From contig MSJI02000232.1 in assembly GCA_001931905.2 (NCBI GenBank), forward strand, positions 1-64,000: 64,000 nt of DNA. The letters are read 5' to 3'. The position numbers and the translations under genes were made by a program. The notes under the pieces were generated by a model that searched no databases, was not told the DNA's origin, and was given only the letters and a program-made list of their open reading frames with translations. The DNA comes from Cladosporium sp. IMV 00045 (lineage: Eukaryota > Ascomycota > Dothideomycetes > Cladosporiales > Cladosporiaceae). Shown here one piece after another: positions 27,898-38,388 of the stretch; position 1 is the stretch's first letter, and each line of letters opens with the position of its first letter.

Positions 27898-30426
27898 CTA
27901 TCGCACATCCCTCCCCGCATCATCATCCCTATACCTCCTCCCCTTCTCCCCCTCCTCGTCACTCTCCGACCCCTCATCCTCACTCTCACTGCCCAACCCA
28001 AACGGCGTCTCCTCATCGCTCCCCTCCGCGAACGCATCGTAAAGCTCTCCGGCCCTCTTATTCCTCCTCCCACCACCACCTGCCGTCCTCGCCACGCCTT
28101 CCTCCGCATCCTCCGCCTCAACCATCTCAAAGCCGTACTCGTCCCTGCTCATCCAGCGCGCGCGTTTGCGGCGCATGTACCACCACCAGCCGCCGATGGC
28201 GGCCAGGAAGGCGACGATCAGAACGGCGGAGCCGTAGATCCAGACTTGGGTGTGTTTGCTGGCGCCGAAGGTGGGGAAGGGGTGGGGGAGGAAGTTGGCG
28301 GAGGTTGATGAAGGGCTGGGAGATGGGGAGGCGGTGGAGTCGGGGGAGTTGTCTTGTTCTGAGGGAACGTTTGTGGCGGATGCGGTGGGGCTTGCTGCTG
28401 AGGAGGAACCTTTGTTGTTCACCGGGCGGTCAATGTGGTCTGTGGGGTTTCCTGCCGGCTCGCCGGTGAATGTCGGCACGGCGACGGAGGTGGTGTCGAC
28501 GTGGCCGTCTTCGCGGTCGTGGTCGTCGTCGTCGTACTCGTTGGGGAGGGGGAGGAGGTCCTGCTTGTCGGCGTCGATGGATTCGCCCCAGAGTTTGAGT
28601 CGCCAATCGGTGAAGGTGCCCTTGTTGTCGTCGACGCGCGTGTCTTTCACGATGACCGTCCAGTCGCCCACGCCGTCTTCGCCCCAGTGCGCCACGCTCA
28701 TGAACTCCCAGTCGACGTAGCCCTGGTGCGCGTTGTCTTTGCGCCGGTGCGTGGCGATGTGCGACACCATGCCGCTGGGGCTGTGGAGTTCGACGCTCAG
28801 GTCGCCGCGGCGCTGGTGTTTGACGTTCATGACGACGGTGACGTGCTCGACGCGCTCGAGGTTGTTCTTCTTCAGCATTTCCTTGGTGACTTTGAATTTG
28901 CTGGCGAGACCTTTCTCGCCCTGGGGGATTTCGTGCTTGACGTGCTGCCAGGGCGAGAACAACCAGGCTTGCGGCTTGACGTTCTTCCAGGTTTTGGCCA
29001 TCTCGACCATGGCGTAGGCGTCAGCTTTGCCGTAGCCAAATTGGTGAGAGAACTCCTTCCCGATAGCCTTGTTCAGCTTCCAGTCACTTGGCTGATCCAC
29101 TTTGACCGCCGTCAGAGCGGTGATGTATTGGAAATCACGCCAGTTCAACTTGGGGTTGGCCTCTAGCATGAGAGCATAGATGCCTGCAACTAAAGGGCCA
29201 GCAGCTGAGGTGCCACCGTGGTTTGTGTAACATGAATCTTTTCCTACGTCAGTCGTGTGAATCGCATCGCCTGAGCCAGAGGAGTAGGTGACGACCATTT
29301 GCGCACTGCACTTCTCAGAGTAGTACGGGTGCAAGCCCTTCCGGTCGATGCCACCCACACTGACCGAGTAAATGCTGTTTGTGTAGCCGTCAAAGTTGCA
29401 ATCATCATCGTTGGCAGCGCCGTTTCCAATAGCGAACACGTAGATCGAACCAAGTCCGTTGCGGCCTTTCTGGACGCCATTCACCATCGCTCGTCGGATG
29501 AGGATTCCAGGCCTCTCCATGGCCTCTCCGTTATCCGAAGGTCCCCAAGAACAAGAGTAAATGTGGTTTTCGTGGAACGCGTAGTTCATAGCCACGGCCT
29601 CGTCCGCATCGCTGATGATCTTGGAGAGGATTCGCTCTCCGGCGACCTTTGAATCGTATGCCACACCCACGCCGCAAACGCCGTTCTTCACCGCAGACAC
29701 CTCTCCCGCGCATCGCGTGCCGTGCTTGTCGTCGCTCAGTCGCGGCTTGGGATCCTCCACATCGTCGTTGAAATCATAGCTGCCTTTTGCGAAATAGTTG
29801 TCCTTGAGATCGTCACTGTCCATATCGAGTCCGTCGTCCACAATGCTGATCGTAGCGTTCTTGCCGGTGATGCCCTGTTCCCAGACGCCAGTTACATTCA
29901 AATCGTGCCCGGTCTGGACGTGATTGTACAGATGCCATTGATCTTGGAAGATCGGATCCTGAATCCCCAGCGCCTCTGCAATGTCAATGCCCTTTTGTAC
30001 GTTCGAGTCAACGAGGTGATCCTTTTGGCGCGGCCAGACAGCAGCATCCCTCTCCAATGGCGGCAATGCATCGCGCTTCACCAGTGGGAAGCGCTTGTGA
30101 AGCTCTTGCTTTTGCGACAGCAGCACATTGTCCAGCACGTGCGGCTCCTCCCAACCGACATCCCTTTTTCTCCGCCGCCGTTTCAGGTCGTCTATCGCTG
30201 ATTGTATGTGATCGTGGCCATGTGCGCGGGTTGTGCGGAAGACATGGTGGTCTTCGAGGTTGCCTAGCGGTCCTTCGTATTGAAGGCCGAGATGTGAGGA
30301 CAGATGGTCAGGGTGAACGTCTCGCGACAGGTGGACGGCGTAGTAATCGTGGGCGTCGTAGTCGCGTGCGGCGAAAGTTGGTTGCAAGAGTGCAGGCAGG
30401 AGAGTCAGGGCGGTTTTCCACTTCAT
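27898..30426 (-). CDS. KEX2: Kexin (Kex2) Golgi serine endoprotease (homeolog B)
   Basis: 842 residues from MKWKTALTLLPALLQPTFAA, chosen because it is a signal peptide at the same place as in A; the frame is open 127 codons further up, but that would hide the signal. The catalytic Asp, His, oxyanion Asn and Ser motifs (IVDDGLD, DDKHGTRCAG, AIGNGAAND, HGGTSAAGP), the P-domain, the membrane segment and the tail motif YGFEMV are the same as in A. Differences cluster in the signal peptide, the Ser/Pro stalk (SPSPSPSSTSANF, five residues shorter with the tail) and the acidic tail. Function: processing of secreted proproteins at dibasic sites in the late Golgi. Confidence 0.96.
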   Translation of the reverse strand: MKWKTALTLLPALLQPTFAARDYDAHDYYAVHLSRDVHPDHLSSHLGLQYEGPLGNLEDHHVFRTTRAHGHDHIQSAIDDLKRRRRKRDVGWEEPHVLDNVLLSQKQELHKRFPLVKRDALPPLERDAAVWPRQKDHLVDSNVQKGIDIAEALGIQDPIFQDQWHLYNHVQTGHDLNVTGVWEQGITGKNATISIVDDGLDMDSDDLKDNYFAKGSYDFNDDVEDPKPRLSDDKHGTRCAGEVSAVKNGVCGVGVAYDSKVAGERILSKIISDADEAVAMNYAFHENHIYSCSWGPSDNGEAMERPGILIRRAMVNGVQKGRNGLGSIYVFAIGNGAANDDDCNFDGYTNSIYSVSVGGIDRKGLHPYYSEKCSAQMVVTYSSGSGDAIHTTDVGKDSCYTNHGGTSAAGPLVAGIYALMLEANPKLNWRDFQYITALTAVKVDQPSDWKLNKAIGKEFSHQFGYGKADAYAMVEMAKTWKNVKPQAWLFSPWQHVKHEIPQGEKGLASKFKVTKEMLKKNNLERVEHVTVVMNVKHQRRGDLSVELHSPSGMVSHIATHRRKDNAHQGYVDWEFMSVAHWGEDGVGDWTVIVKDTRVDDNKGTFTDWRLKLWGESIDADKQDLLPLPNEYDDDDHDREDGHVDTTSVAVPTFTGEPAGNPTDHIDRPVNNKGSSSAASPTASATNVPSEQDNSPDSTASPSPSPSSTSANFLPHPFPTFGASKHTQVWIYGSAVLIVAFLAAIGGWWWYMRRKRARWMSRDEYGFEMVEAEDAEEGVARTAGGGGRRNKRAGELYDAFAEGSDEETPFGLGSESEDEGSESDEEGEKGRRYRDDDAGRDVR

Positions 30427-31536
30427 TGTGGCGTTGTGAGGGTGGATTGCTCCTTGGGAGCGGGTGTGGAGGAGATGTTCTCGAATGCGTTGTCCAGTTT
30501 GCTTAGTATGCGCCAGGCATGCTGATTCTATTGTACAGGTGAGGAAATAGTGAGAAAGATGAAGTCTTGGGGGAGTATGTTGCTGATGCAAGGGATATGC
30601 CGGATGCCTTGCTATTAAGTGAAAGGTGAGGTAAGTCAAGTCAAGACAACAGAGTGGTGTCTCAATAGGACGGCAAGCGACGAATGCGGCGGAGTAAGGG
30701 CCAAGGGACTCTCTCACAGGGCGACAAGGATCAAGTTTACCAGCTGGTGTCTGTGGGGAACGTGTCGCCTCCTGGAGAACAAAGAGATCTTCTCTCGCTG
30801 GTCTCAAAAATACCTAGACATACATTGCGCAGACAAATGTTGGGTGTCAGGTTGCATTCATAAGTCTTTCATATCCTATCCATTATTGCCGCTTTCGAGA
30901 ATCACTTTGAAGCCTATCTTTCCCGACGAGAGAGCTATCCTTGTCAGCCGATCCCGACTTTCGATGATGCTTTTCGAAGTTGCTGAAATACCGACATGAC
31001 CATGATGCTAAGTGATTTCTTTTTATCATCGAAAATTAATGTCTTTATTAATCAGTCTTGCGGGAGAATTCAGGACATGCGTGTAATCTACAGCGAATTC
31101 GGTTCGGGCTGCGTTCAATCATACCCTAATGTACATGTAGCTTGCCGATGGGACCATCCTTGCACATGACGATACCTATAAAGATATAGCGGTGGCTGGC
31201 TTAGAGCTGCCGAGTAGGGCGACCAACAGGTTTCCCATCTTCCAACCTCCGCCGCTACTCTCGCGCTCTGCGGTTTTTTTCTTCATACCACATCTTTCCT
31301 CTTCTCGTTGGTTTAATGATTCAGACGCAAATCTCACGAACTCACGATTCCTAACGCCAGCCATGCTAATCGCCCGCATCATGCACTAGGTCCGACTGTA
31401 TCCTGCGCGCATCTTGCTATACCCTTCATGTGCAAATCTAGCTCTTGCGCTTTTTACTGAACACAAGAGACATTTTCCTTTAGGTGCATAGTCTAGCGGC
31501 CACTCCGCCAATCGCGTCGTCCTCAGCATCCTCAAC
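30427..31536. promoter_or_regulatory. Divergent promoter region KEX2 / PhoD-like gene (B)
   Basis: 1.1 kb shared by two diverging genes, colinear with 11299-12410. Short ORFs are not conserved as protein. No nameable site. Confidence 0.45.
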
Positions 31537-34500
31537 ATGGACCAGAACCGCCGCAAATCCGGTCTCTGGGAGTCCAATAACGAGGGTCACTATGAACGAA
31601 AAGCATCGGGACCGTTCCAATACTACCAACCCCCAGCGGGTCAACACCATGCAAAGGGTCGCTCTTTCTCCGAGCGCGCCGGTGGCTCAAGGCTGGCGCA
31701 CGTGCAAACCCAAGACCAAGGTCTCACATCCCAGCCCATGGTCTCACCGCCGTTAAAGTCAGACGGCCTACATCGCGACTCCGACCACCATTCCAACCTG
31801 GTCCCCGAGTATTCGAGTCGCCCAAGGTACGATAACTTCGACAACGCGACCAGCAGCATGCCTTTGCCTCGCCCTGTCAAGCAGCAGCGGCCTGCCCGCG
31901 TGGAGCCCGAAGATGATCAAGTCCCCGAGAACATGCGCTCGAAACCTTGGTCTCCGGAGCCGGTGCCTGTGGAGAGTCAGCAGAAGCATGCGCGACGAGA
32001 GAGCAACGCATCGAAGCCTGTGCGTCGGGGCTCGGTGCCGGAGAAGAGCCCTCTGCAGAAGCTTGAGTACAAGCTGGACGATATTAGCAAGGAAGAGAAG
32101 CGCGCGCGCATGAAAGAGGCGGAAGATAGATCTAGGCGCAGAGAACAGAGAAAGTCAGGTCTCCCCGGCGAGGGAGACTTGCTTCGATCTGGCACAATGA
32201 GAGGCGAGCCGGGCCGGGTTGTGTCTGATGGAGCGCGGAGATCGAGCCAACAGAAGAACGAAAGAGACGCTGTGGCTATGGGAAGGCACGCATCAACTGG
32301 ATCGTCTCAGGCGCAACATGGTGCTGCTAAGATGAGGCAAGCTCAGGACGCGCTGAGGAATGGATCGCCCGAGCGGGAGGACCAGTCTGCCGATGACTAC
32401 GAACATGGTGGTCGATTACCAGAAACTCGTGCATATGGAGGAGAACAGCGTAGGGCTGCCCGACAACGGAACGATCCGACCTTCATTCCCAATGAGCCTA
32501 ACGTAGAGCGTTCACGAAGCGACAGAAGTCATAGCACTGCCCGTGATACTGCTGTTTCTGGGGCAGGAGCAGCGGCTGTTCTAACTGCAGCCGAACGAGG
32601 AAAGGCTGCCCACGATCGTCGGAGGCAAACTGCTGCACCTGTGGACTCGGCCATGGCCTCGCCCAGTCGAGGATATTCTCAGGACAAGAACGGTAATATT
32701 GGGAGGAGCAACAGCAACAAGCTACAGAAACGCAACCCTCAGCAGCCCACCGAATGGCGCGGCAGAGGCGACAATTATTTCAACGGACCACACGATCAGC
32801 CTCGTGGCGCTGCAAACCTGCACGGTGGCAAGCCAAATTTGCAAGATGCGCGTGTCGGTGGAGGTGCAAGAGCAGAGAGAGATGCCGCTATGCGACACCA
32901 AGCACCGGACCCAATCACTCGCGATAGCGTCAAGACAGGACCGAACAATGCAGTGCCGTATAGTGTTCCACCTCAAACCGCGGCGGGCCAGCAAGCGCGG
33001 GAACAAGTCGGCTTCGACAAAGCAGGCGAGGAGAAGCATCATCACTTCAGAGATATGTTTCACCGGGACCATGGAGATCGACGAGCGTACACTCCTGGTT
33101 CAAAACCGCTTGAAGACTGGCGCAAAGCTGGCATCGGAAAGCTGACCCTGGCCGACCTTGACTTGGATGACATCCCACCACCGCAGCCTCCTGTTCAAGC
33201 GCAGACTGAAGACAGAGACGCGACTTGGTGGGAAAAGAGCAATACCCGAAGGGCCAGTACGACTGGCACCCGGACAAGCTCCACACAATATGAAGGTCCG
33301 TTCGAGGAAGAAGCTCAGAGTTTCCGTCCTGCTCTTTTCTTGAAGTGTGGTCCACTTCTGAGATATACTGGCATGCGACAAGAGACAAGCACAGGTACGG
33401 GTCGGCCGAGAGAGGTCTGGCGTGGTAGCGTCATGATCGTGACCGAGGACAATGCCTCCGAATACCCGACTCCGCCCACTCTGCGTATGTTTGCTCAGCC
33501 TATGGAACTCACCCACACTCCAGATGCCGGCAATGTGGAAATTCCGCCCGAAGAGGAAGATCCTCTGGCTGGCCAAGTCAAGGTGTCGCGAACTGGACGC
33601 CCACTGTATGTCCGTCCCGCTCACGATATCGAGCCGAACGTCGATCTCAGCCGTGAAGAGAACAACTACGGTCTCTTCTCCGCCACACGCCCGCCTCTGC
33701 TAGGTCCTCAGTCGGTCTCCGGTTCGGAAGACCGTCCCAGCACCAACCAGCGCATCGCGTTCCAGGACAAATCTCGCATCAAGCGCCGCGACGGTGAGAA
33801 GTTGAACAAGTATCGCGAAGTCAAAGCTCACCGTTTGCACGCCGAGCGCGGCCTTACTTTCTGGCGCTTCAACCTGGAAATTGAGCTGGGTCCTCAACAA
33901 ACTCGCATTGCTTATCGCATCAACCGCGGGCCAGCAATCGGTTTCTGGGTGCCGCCCCGTGGCGAGACGATGAATATCATGTTCCATTCTTGCAACGGCT
34001 TCTCCCTTTCCGTCGAGCCTGACAACTTCTCTGGTCCCGATCCTCTCTGGCGTGATGTGATGAATCGCCACCAACACCGTCCCTTCCACGTCATGCTTGG
34101 AGGTGGAGACCAGATTTACAACGATGCCGCCATGCGCGACACCGAACTCTTCAGGGAGTGGCTTCAAATTAAGAATCCAGAGCACAAGCACAGCGCGGAG
34201 TTCAGTGAAGACATGCAAGACGAACTGGAAGAATTCTACCTCGATCGCTACGCCATGTGGTTCTCCCAGGGTCTGTTCGGCATGGCTAACAGCCAGATCC
34301 CCATGGTGAACATCTGGGACGACCACGATATCATCGACGGCTATGGTTCCTACCCGCATCACTTCATGAGCAACCGCGTCTTCACCGGTTTGGGTGCTGT
34401 GGCTTTCAAGTATTACATGCTGTTCCAGCATCAGTCTCTTGTCGCCGAGACAGAGCAGGAAGAGCCTAGTTGGCTACTCGGCGCCAGCCCTGGGCCCTAC

Positions 34501-36747
34501 ATCAATGAACGGAGTAGGAGCGTGTTCATGCACCTCGGCCGCAAGGTGGCTTTCTTGGGCTTGGACTGCCGGACGGAGAGGATGCGCGACGAGGTTTTGA
34601 GCCAGGAGAGTTACGATGTGATCTTCGACCGTTGTCGAGACGAAATCAAGCAGGGCGAGACTAAACACCTTATGGTCATGCTCGGCGTCCCTATCGCCTA
34701 CCCTCGCCTCAACTTTCTGGAGAATCTCCTGACGAGCCGAGTCATGGATCCTGTCAAGGCCATTGGTCGCACTGGTGCTCTCGGCGGCTTTGTGAACAAG
34801 TTTGATGGTGGCGTTGAGATTCTGGATGATCTCGATGACCACTGGACGGCAAAGCACCACAAAGCCGAGCGCAACTGGTTCATCCAGGAGCTGCAAGAGC
34901 TTGCTGCTGAGAAGAGCGTACGTGTCACCATTTTAGGTGGTGACGTCCACTTGGGTGCGGTCGGGCAATTTTACAGCAACAAGAAACTCGGCATCCCGAA
35001 GGATCAGGATCACAGGTACATGCCCAACGTGGTGAGCTCGGCGATCGTCAACACGCCGCCTCCCGTCATGATGGCAGATGTCCTCAACAAGCGCAACAAG
35101 ATTCACCATCTAGATCCAGACACTGATGAGGACATGATTCCGATGTTCGAGAGGGACGTCGATGGTTCTAAGAGAAACAACACTCGTCTCCTACCGCGTC
35201 GCAACTTCTGTGTCATCAGAGAATACCGACCCGGCCACACTCCTCCAGCGAGCCCAACCCCACGAGCCTCGATGGACCAGGAGTTCGGTGAAAGATTCGA
35301 GTTCGGCCGAGGAAGAAACGCCCAGTACCCGCCTAGCAGCATGAAGCGCACCATGTCCCTCAGCGGTGCACCTGGAAGGCTGGTTCGTCGTCTGTCGGGT
35401 TCACGCAGCAAGAACCCGCCTTTGTCATTGGGCCAGAACCAAGGCGGTATGCGTCGCTCGAGTTCGCAAGGTTCCGTCGGCGGTCCAGGTGGTCACTTGC
35501 AAAGAAGCAGTAGCATGGGTGCTGCTCAGGATCCCAATGATCCGTCCTTCGACCCTCGCAGTCAATTCCGCCGTCGCCCTACGAATCTCAGCGTCAAAGA
35601 GGCCAGGAAGGCTGCCGCCAAGGGTGGCCTGGAGGGAACTCTTGAAGGTGTCGATCCGTCTGCCATCGACCTTGAAGGCGGCCTTGACGTCAGCCTCTGC
35701 ATGGAAATAGACCAGAACGACCCAACTGGCAGGACAGAGAAGTACCGTCTACTCGTCCCTGCACTCTGGTACCAAGGCCCGGGAGATCCCAACACCGCTC
35801 CCTTCCGCAAGCCAAGCATCATGGAACGCATCCGCGGCCGACGTTCAGAAAGCCAAAACCGCGGCGCCATGATGCAAGACAGCCGCGACCGCTCATGGTC
35901 TCGCTCCCCAGACCGCGGAAGCCTGTCACCCAGCCGGGGTCCTTCCACAGACACGCGAGGTGCGTCGATGGACACTTCACACACCCGCCCTCAACACCAG
36001 CAAGGCGAACTCGCCGACCTCCAAGCCACAGCCACCGCCGCCGGCGGTCCCATGGGCAGGCGCCACTCGCAGCAAACCCGCCCCTCGACCGACATGCAAG
36101 ACCCGCGCTACCACGCCCCAAACCTCTACCGACAAGGCTACGACGGCGCACCCCCTCCCATCGGCGACAACAGCCTCGCACGCGGCGGCGGGGGACCAAA
36201 CAAACTGCAACGCAACAACTCCATGCCCGCTGCCGGCACTACAAACAGTTCCCGCCGCCCCAGTTTCACCAGCGGCCGCTTGGGCAGCTTATTCGGGCGC
36301 AACAAGCAGCGCAAAGAGAAAGAAAACGAAAACTACCGCGACGAATACTTCAACCACAACACGCCCCCGCCCTCCTCCGACCAACACCCCGCGGCCCCCA
36401 AACCGGACCCTTCGCGCCCTTACTTCTTCGACGACGACGAGGAAGCAAACTCAAATGTAAATTCAACCCCGTACTCGGACGAAGTCGGCCGCGAAAGCGG
36501 TAGTCAACATCGCAGGCCTGTGAGCACGCACAAGGCTGGCATGCCGGTTCGTCGGCCGAGCAAGGCGGAGAAGTTTTTGGGTCTCGAGCCGGGAGAGGAG
36601 GATCGGAGGGCGGCGAGTCTGAGGGGTGGGGGAAGTATGTATAATGAGGGAACTTGGAACGGACTGGGGTATGATGAGGAGGACTATGAGTTTGACGATA
36701 ACGTGCCGAAGAGGAAGGGGTGGAAGGGGATTTTGGGGAGGGGTTGA
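31537..36747 (+). CDS. Giant PhoD-family phosphatase-domain protein (homeolog B, complete)
   Basis: 1736 residues, one exon. The N-terminal ~480 residues are disordered and rich in Arg, Ser and Gln, with one charged helix (about 160-205). The centre is a PhoD-like metallophosphoesterase. Its motifs are GGGDQIYND (metal ligand D858), VNIWDDHDIIDGYGSYPHHF (D928-D931), FLGLDCRTERM, and GGDVHLGAVG (D1136, H1138). These are the usual metal and active-site groups of the family. The C-terminal ~450 residues are again low-complexity, with many Ser-Arg and Pro-rich stretches, and end in KRKGWKGILGRG. There is no signal peptide or membrane segment, so unlike bacterial PhoD it is probably cytosolic or membrane-associated by its basic regions. 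The substrate is unknown. Large fungal proteins of this layout exist, but I know of no settled function. Confidence 0.88.
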   Translation: MDQNRRKSGLWESNNEGHYERKASGPFQYYQPPAGQHHAKGRSFSERAGGSRLAHVQTQDQGLTSQPMVSPPLKSDGLHRDSDHHSNLVPEYSSRPRYDNFDNATSSMPLPRPVKQQRPARVEPEDDQVPENMRSKPWSPEPVPVESQQKHARRESNASKPVRRGSVPEKSPLQKLEYKLDDISKEEKRARMKEAEDRSRRREQRKSGLPGEGDLLRSGTMRGEPGRVVSDGARRSSQQKNERDAVAMGRHASTGSSQAQHGAAKMRQAQDALRNGSPEREDQSADDYEHGGRLPETRAYGGEQRRAARQRNDPTFIPNEPNVERSRSDRSHSTARDTAVSGAGAAAVLTAAERGKAAHDRRRQTAAPVDSAMASPSRGYSQDKNGNIGRSNSNKLQKRNPQQPTEWRGRGDNYFNGPHDQPRGAANLHGGKPNLQDARVGGGARAERDAAMRHQAPDPITRDSVKTGPNNAVPYSVPPQTAAGQQAREQVGFDKAGEEKHHHFRDMFHRDHGDRRAYTPGSKPLEDWRKAGIGKLTLADLDLDDIPPPQPPVQAQTEDRDATWWEKSNTRRASTTGTRTSSTQYEGPFEEEAQSFRPALFLKCGPLLRYTGMRQETSTGTGRPREVWRGSVMIVTEDNASEYPTPPTLRMFAQPMELTHTPDAGNVEIPPEEEDPLAGQVKVSRTGRPLYVRPAHDIEPNVDLSREENNYGLFSATRPPLLGPQSVSGSEDRPSTNQRIAFQDKSRIKRRDGEKLNKYREVKAHRLHAERGLTFWRFNLEIELGPQQTRIAYRINRGPAIGFWVPPRGETMNIMFHSCNGFSLSVEPDNFSGPDPLWRDVMNRHQHRPFHVMLGGGDQIYNDAAMRDTELFREWLQIKNPEHKHSAEFSEDMQDELEEFYLDRYAMWFSQGLFGMANSQIPMVNIWDDHDIIDGYGSYPHHFMSNRVFTGLGAVAFKYYMLFQHQSLVAETEQEEPSWLLGASPGPYINERSRSVFMHLGRKVAFLGLDCRTERMRDEVLSQESYDVIFDRCRDEIKQGETKHLMVMLGVPIAYPRLNFLENLLTSRVMDPVKAIGRTGALGGFVNKFDGGVEILDDLDDHWTAKHHKAERNWFIQELQELAAEKSVRVTILGGDVHLGAVGQFYSNKKLGIPKDQDHRYMPNVVSSAIVNTPPPVMMADVLNKRNKIHHLDPDTDEDMIPMFERDVDGSKRNNTRLLPRRNFCVIREYRPGHTPPASPTPRASMDQEFGERFEFGRGRNAQYPPSSMKRTMSLSGAPGRLVRRLSGSRSKNPPLSLGQNQGGMRRSSSQGSVGGPGGHLQRSSSMGAAQDPNDPSFDPRSQFRRRPTNLSVKEARKAAAKGGLEGTLEGVDPSAIDLEGGLDVSLCMEIDQNDPTGRTEKYRLLVPALWYQGPGDPNTAPFRKPSIMERIRGRRSESQNRGAMMQDSRDRSWSRSPDRGSLSPSRGPSTDTRGASMDTSHTRPQHQQGELADLQATATAAGGPMGRRHSQQTRPSTDMQDPRYHAPNLYRQGYDGAPPPIGDNSLARGGGGPNKLQRNNSMPAAGTTNSSRRPSFTSGRLGSLFGRNKQRKEKENENYRDEYFNHNTPPPSSDQHPAAPKPDPSRPYFFDDDEEANSNVNSTPYSDEVGRESGSQHRRPVSTHKAGMPVRRPSKAEKFLGLEPGEEDRRAASLRGGGSMYNEGTWNGLGYDEEDYEFDDNVPKRKGWKGILGRG

Positions 36748-37032
36748 TGAGTTGGGGATTCATAAGAGAGGAGGGGGGTTTTTCTCGAGGGGTTTTTTTG
36801 GATAGGGAGGGGGGGTTTGGGATGGTTATGTTGATTATGTGTAAATGAGAATGAAGAGGGTGGAGTTTTTGGAGGGCAAGTGTATGTAACGTTTGTGCTT
36901 TTTATATATTTTGGATGAAATTGGTTATGATTTGGTCGGGCAGTTTCTTTTTGCCCATCTCACTTCGCAAAGTCATGTCGTTTCATGCAAATGCATTTCT
37001 TCTGTAGTCCTCTCATCTGGACATATCAACCC
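36748..37032. other. Convergent spacer PhoD / SEC20 (B)
   Basis: 285 bp with both 3' ends. It contains a G/T-rich stretch and TTTTTATATATTTT near 36900, plausible 3'-end signals. No gene. Confidence 0.5.
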
Positions 37033-38388
37033 CTACAACTCATCCCTCTTCGCCCTCCTCCCCTTCTGCGCCTCCTCAGCCTCTCCCACCTCTGCTTCAA
37101 AAACCTTCTTCTTCGGATTCACCTTCTCGTCCTCCCCCCTCTCCCTCAACACCGTTCCATCCCCTCTCCTCGCCTCTCCTTGGCCCTTTTCCGCCATCTT
37201 CCCAATCCCCTCGCTCACCTCCCCCCTCAACTCCCCATCCTTACCCACCTTCGCCCCCGCTCCTCCAGCGCCAGAACGCACGCCTCCAGAACGTGCAATA
37301 TCGTCCGCCATGCCTTCGAAGCCCTGCGGTCGGCCTGCTGCGCTTGGTTGGACGATCAGAGGTGGCCGGGAACTGCTTGCTGATGCCGCAGACTGTGCGT
37401 TGGAAATTGTGTAGGTCTCTGTCGTAATCACGCCAATAGCGCTGAGGAAGAAGAAAACCGGCTTAAGCACCGTCCAATTCAGCACGAAACTGAAAACCTG
37501 CCACAAAAACAGCGGCAGCCTAAAGAACGGCCCATAGAGCACGCGTCTGAAGATCAGCCACGCAAGCGTCGCGAGCAGCACGTAAAACGCCGTCTCCAAA
37601 TACCACGTGTCGCTCTTCTGGCTGCGCAGCAGCGTCCCCAGCAACTCGCGGGATTTGCTCAGCACCGTGTCGAGGTCGGAGTATTTCTCCCCCAGCTCTT
37701 TGAGCGCCGCGCTGCTTTCGTCGAAGGTTTCTTGCGCGAAGCGAGAGCGCGACAGTTCGGTTGAGAGGAGGTCGGTGGTGCGGCGGAGGGCGCTGGTGAC
37801 GTCGCTGGATTGCGCGACAAGGAGCTCGTCTTTCGTTAAGTGCTTCTGTTGCTGGCGCTTTTGGAGTGTTGAGCGGCCGGCGAAGAGGTCGGTCGTGCTG
37901 GCCGTAGAGGTCGGGGTGGATGGGTCGGACGCCCGTTGCAGGTTGGCGAAGAGGAGCTCGCGCTCTTTCGTTTTCGACTCGTCCACGGCGCGTTTGGCGG
38001 CTATCTGGGCACGGCGGAAGGCGCTACGGGCGTTGTTGACGTCTTCTGAAAGGCGGGCGGCGAAGGCGAGGATGCGGTCGTGTTCTTGGCTTTTGCTGCT
38101 GCTGAGGCGGACGCTGTTGCTGCGCAGGCGGCCAGTGGGGGCTGCTTTTGTGGTGGGCGTGGAGTCTTCGATGTCGCCTCGTAGGAGTTCGAGGTCTTCT
38201 TCGAGTTGTTTGAGGCTTTCGTGGATGTCTTGCGCGAGCTCGATGCGCACACTGTCTTCTTCGTTGTCGAGCGATTCGGCACCGGGGGGGAAGGTGAGTT
38301 TGGATAGGCGGGTGATCAGGATGTTGGTTTGCTTGAGGGAGTCGGCGAGGTTGGCCAGGGAGGCGGTGAGGTGCGCTGTCGAGGTCAT
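37033..38388 (-). CDS. SEC20: Sec20/BNIP1-type ER t-SNARE (homeolog B)
   Basis: 451 residues from MTSTAHLTASLANLAD. Sec20 is the Qb SNARE of the ER acceptor complex (with Ufe1, Use1 and Tip20) for COPI vesicles returning from the Golgi. Residues 1-75 are helical and probably form the Tip20-binding part. The SNARE helix lies near 188-258 (TKDELLVAQSSDVTSALRRT onwards), ending just before a membrane segment at about 262-283 (WYLETAFYVLLATLAWLIF). A second hydrophobic stretch follows at about 290-322. The protein ends in KRDEL, an ER-retrieval tetrapeptide of the HDEL/KDEL class, matching the lumenal HDEL end of yeast Sec20. If the second stretch spans the membrane, the C-terminus would face the cytosol and RDEL would be useless. 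More likely it is lumenal or re-entrant. It converges on the PhoD gene. Confidence 0.87.
   Translation of the reverse strand: MTSTAHLTASLANLADSLKQTNILITRLSKLTFPPGAESLDNEEDSVRIELAQDIHESLKQLEEDLELLRGDIEDSTPTTKAAPTGRLRSNSVRLSSSKSQEHDRILAFAARLSEDVNNARSAFRRAQIAAKRAVDESKTKERELLFANLQRASDPSTPTSTASTTDLFAGRSTLQKRQQQKHLTKDELLVAQSSDVTSALRRTTDLLSTELSRSRFAQETFDESSAALKELGEKYSDLDTVLSKSRELLGTLLRSQKSDTWYLETAFYVLLATLAWLIFRRVLYGPFFRLPLFLWQVFSFVLNWTVLKPVFFFLSAIGVITTETYTISNAQSAASASSSRPPLIVQPSAAGRPQGFEGMADDIARSGGVRSGAGGAGAKVGKDGELRGEVSEGIGKMAEKGQGEARRGDGTVLRERGEDEKVNPKKKVFEAEVGEAEEAQKGRRAKRDEL

Noticed and set aside
30427..30807. N-terminal extension of KEX2 (B) by 127 residues
   Set aside because: It would place the signal peptide internally, and the A copy does not preserve it. 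The start at 30426 matches A.
33700..34431. 243-residue minus-strand frame in the PhoD gene, repeated at 51345-51974
   Set aside because: Antisense to the conserved phosphoesterase domain, which explains its conservation. No start context or domain.
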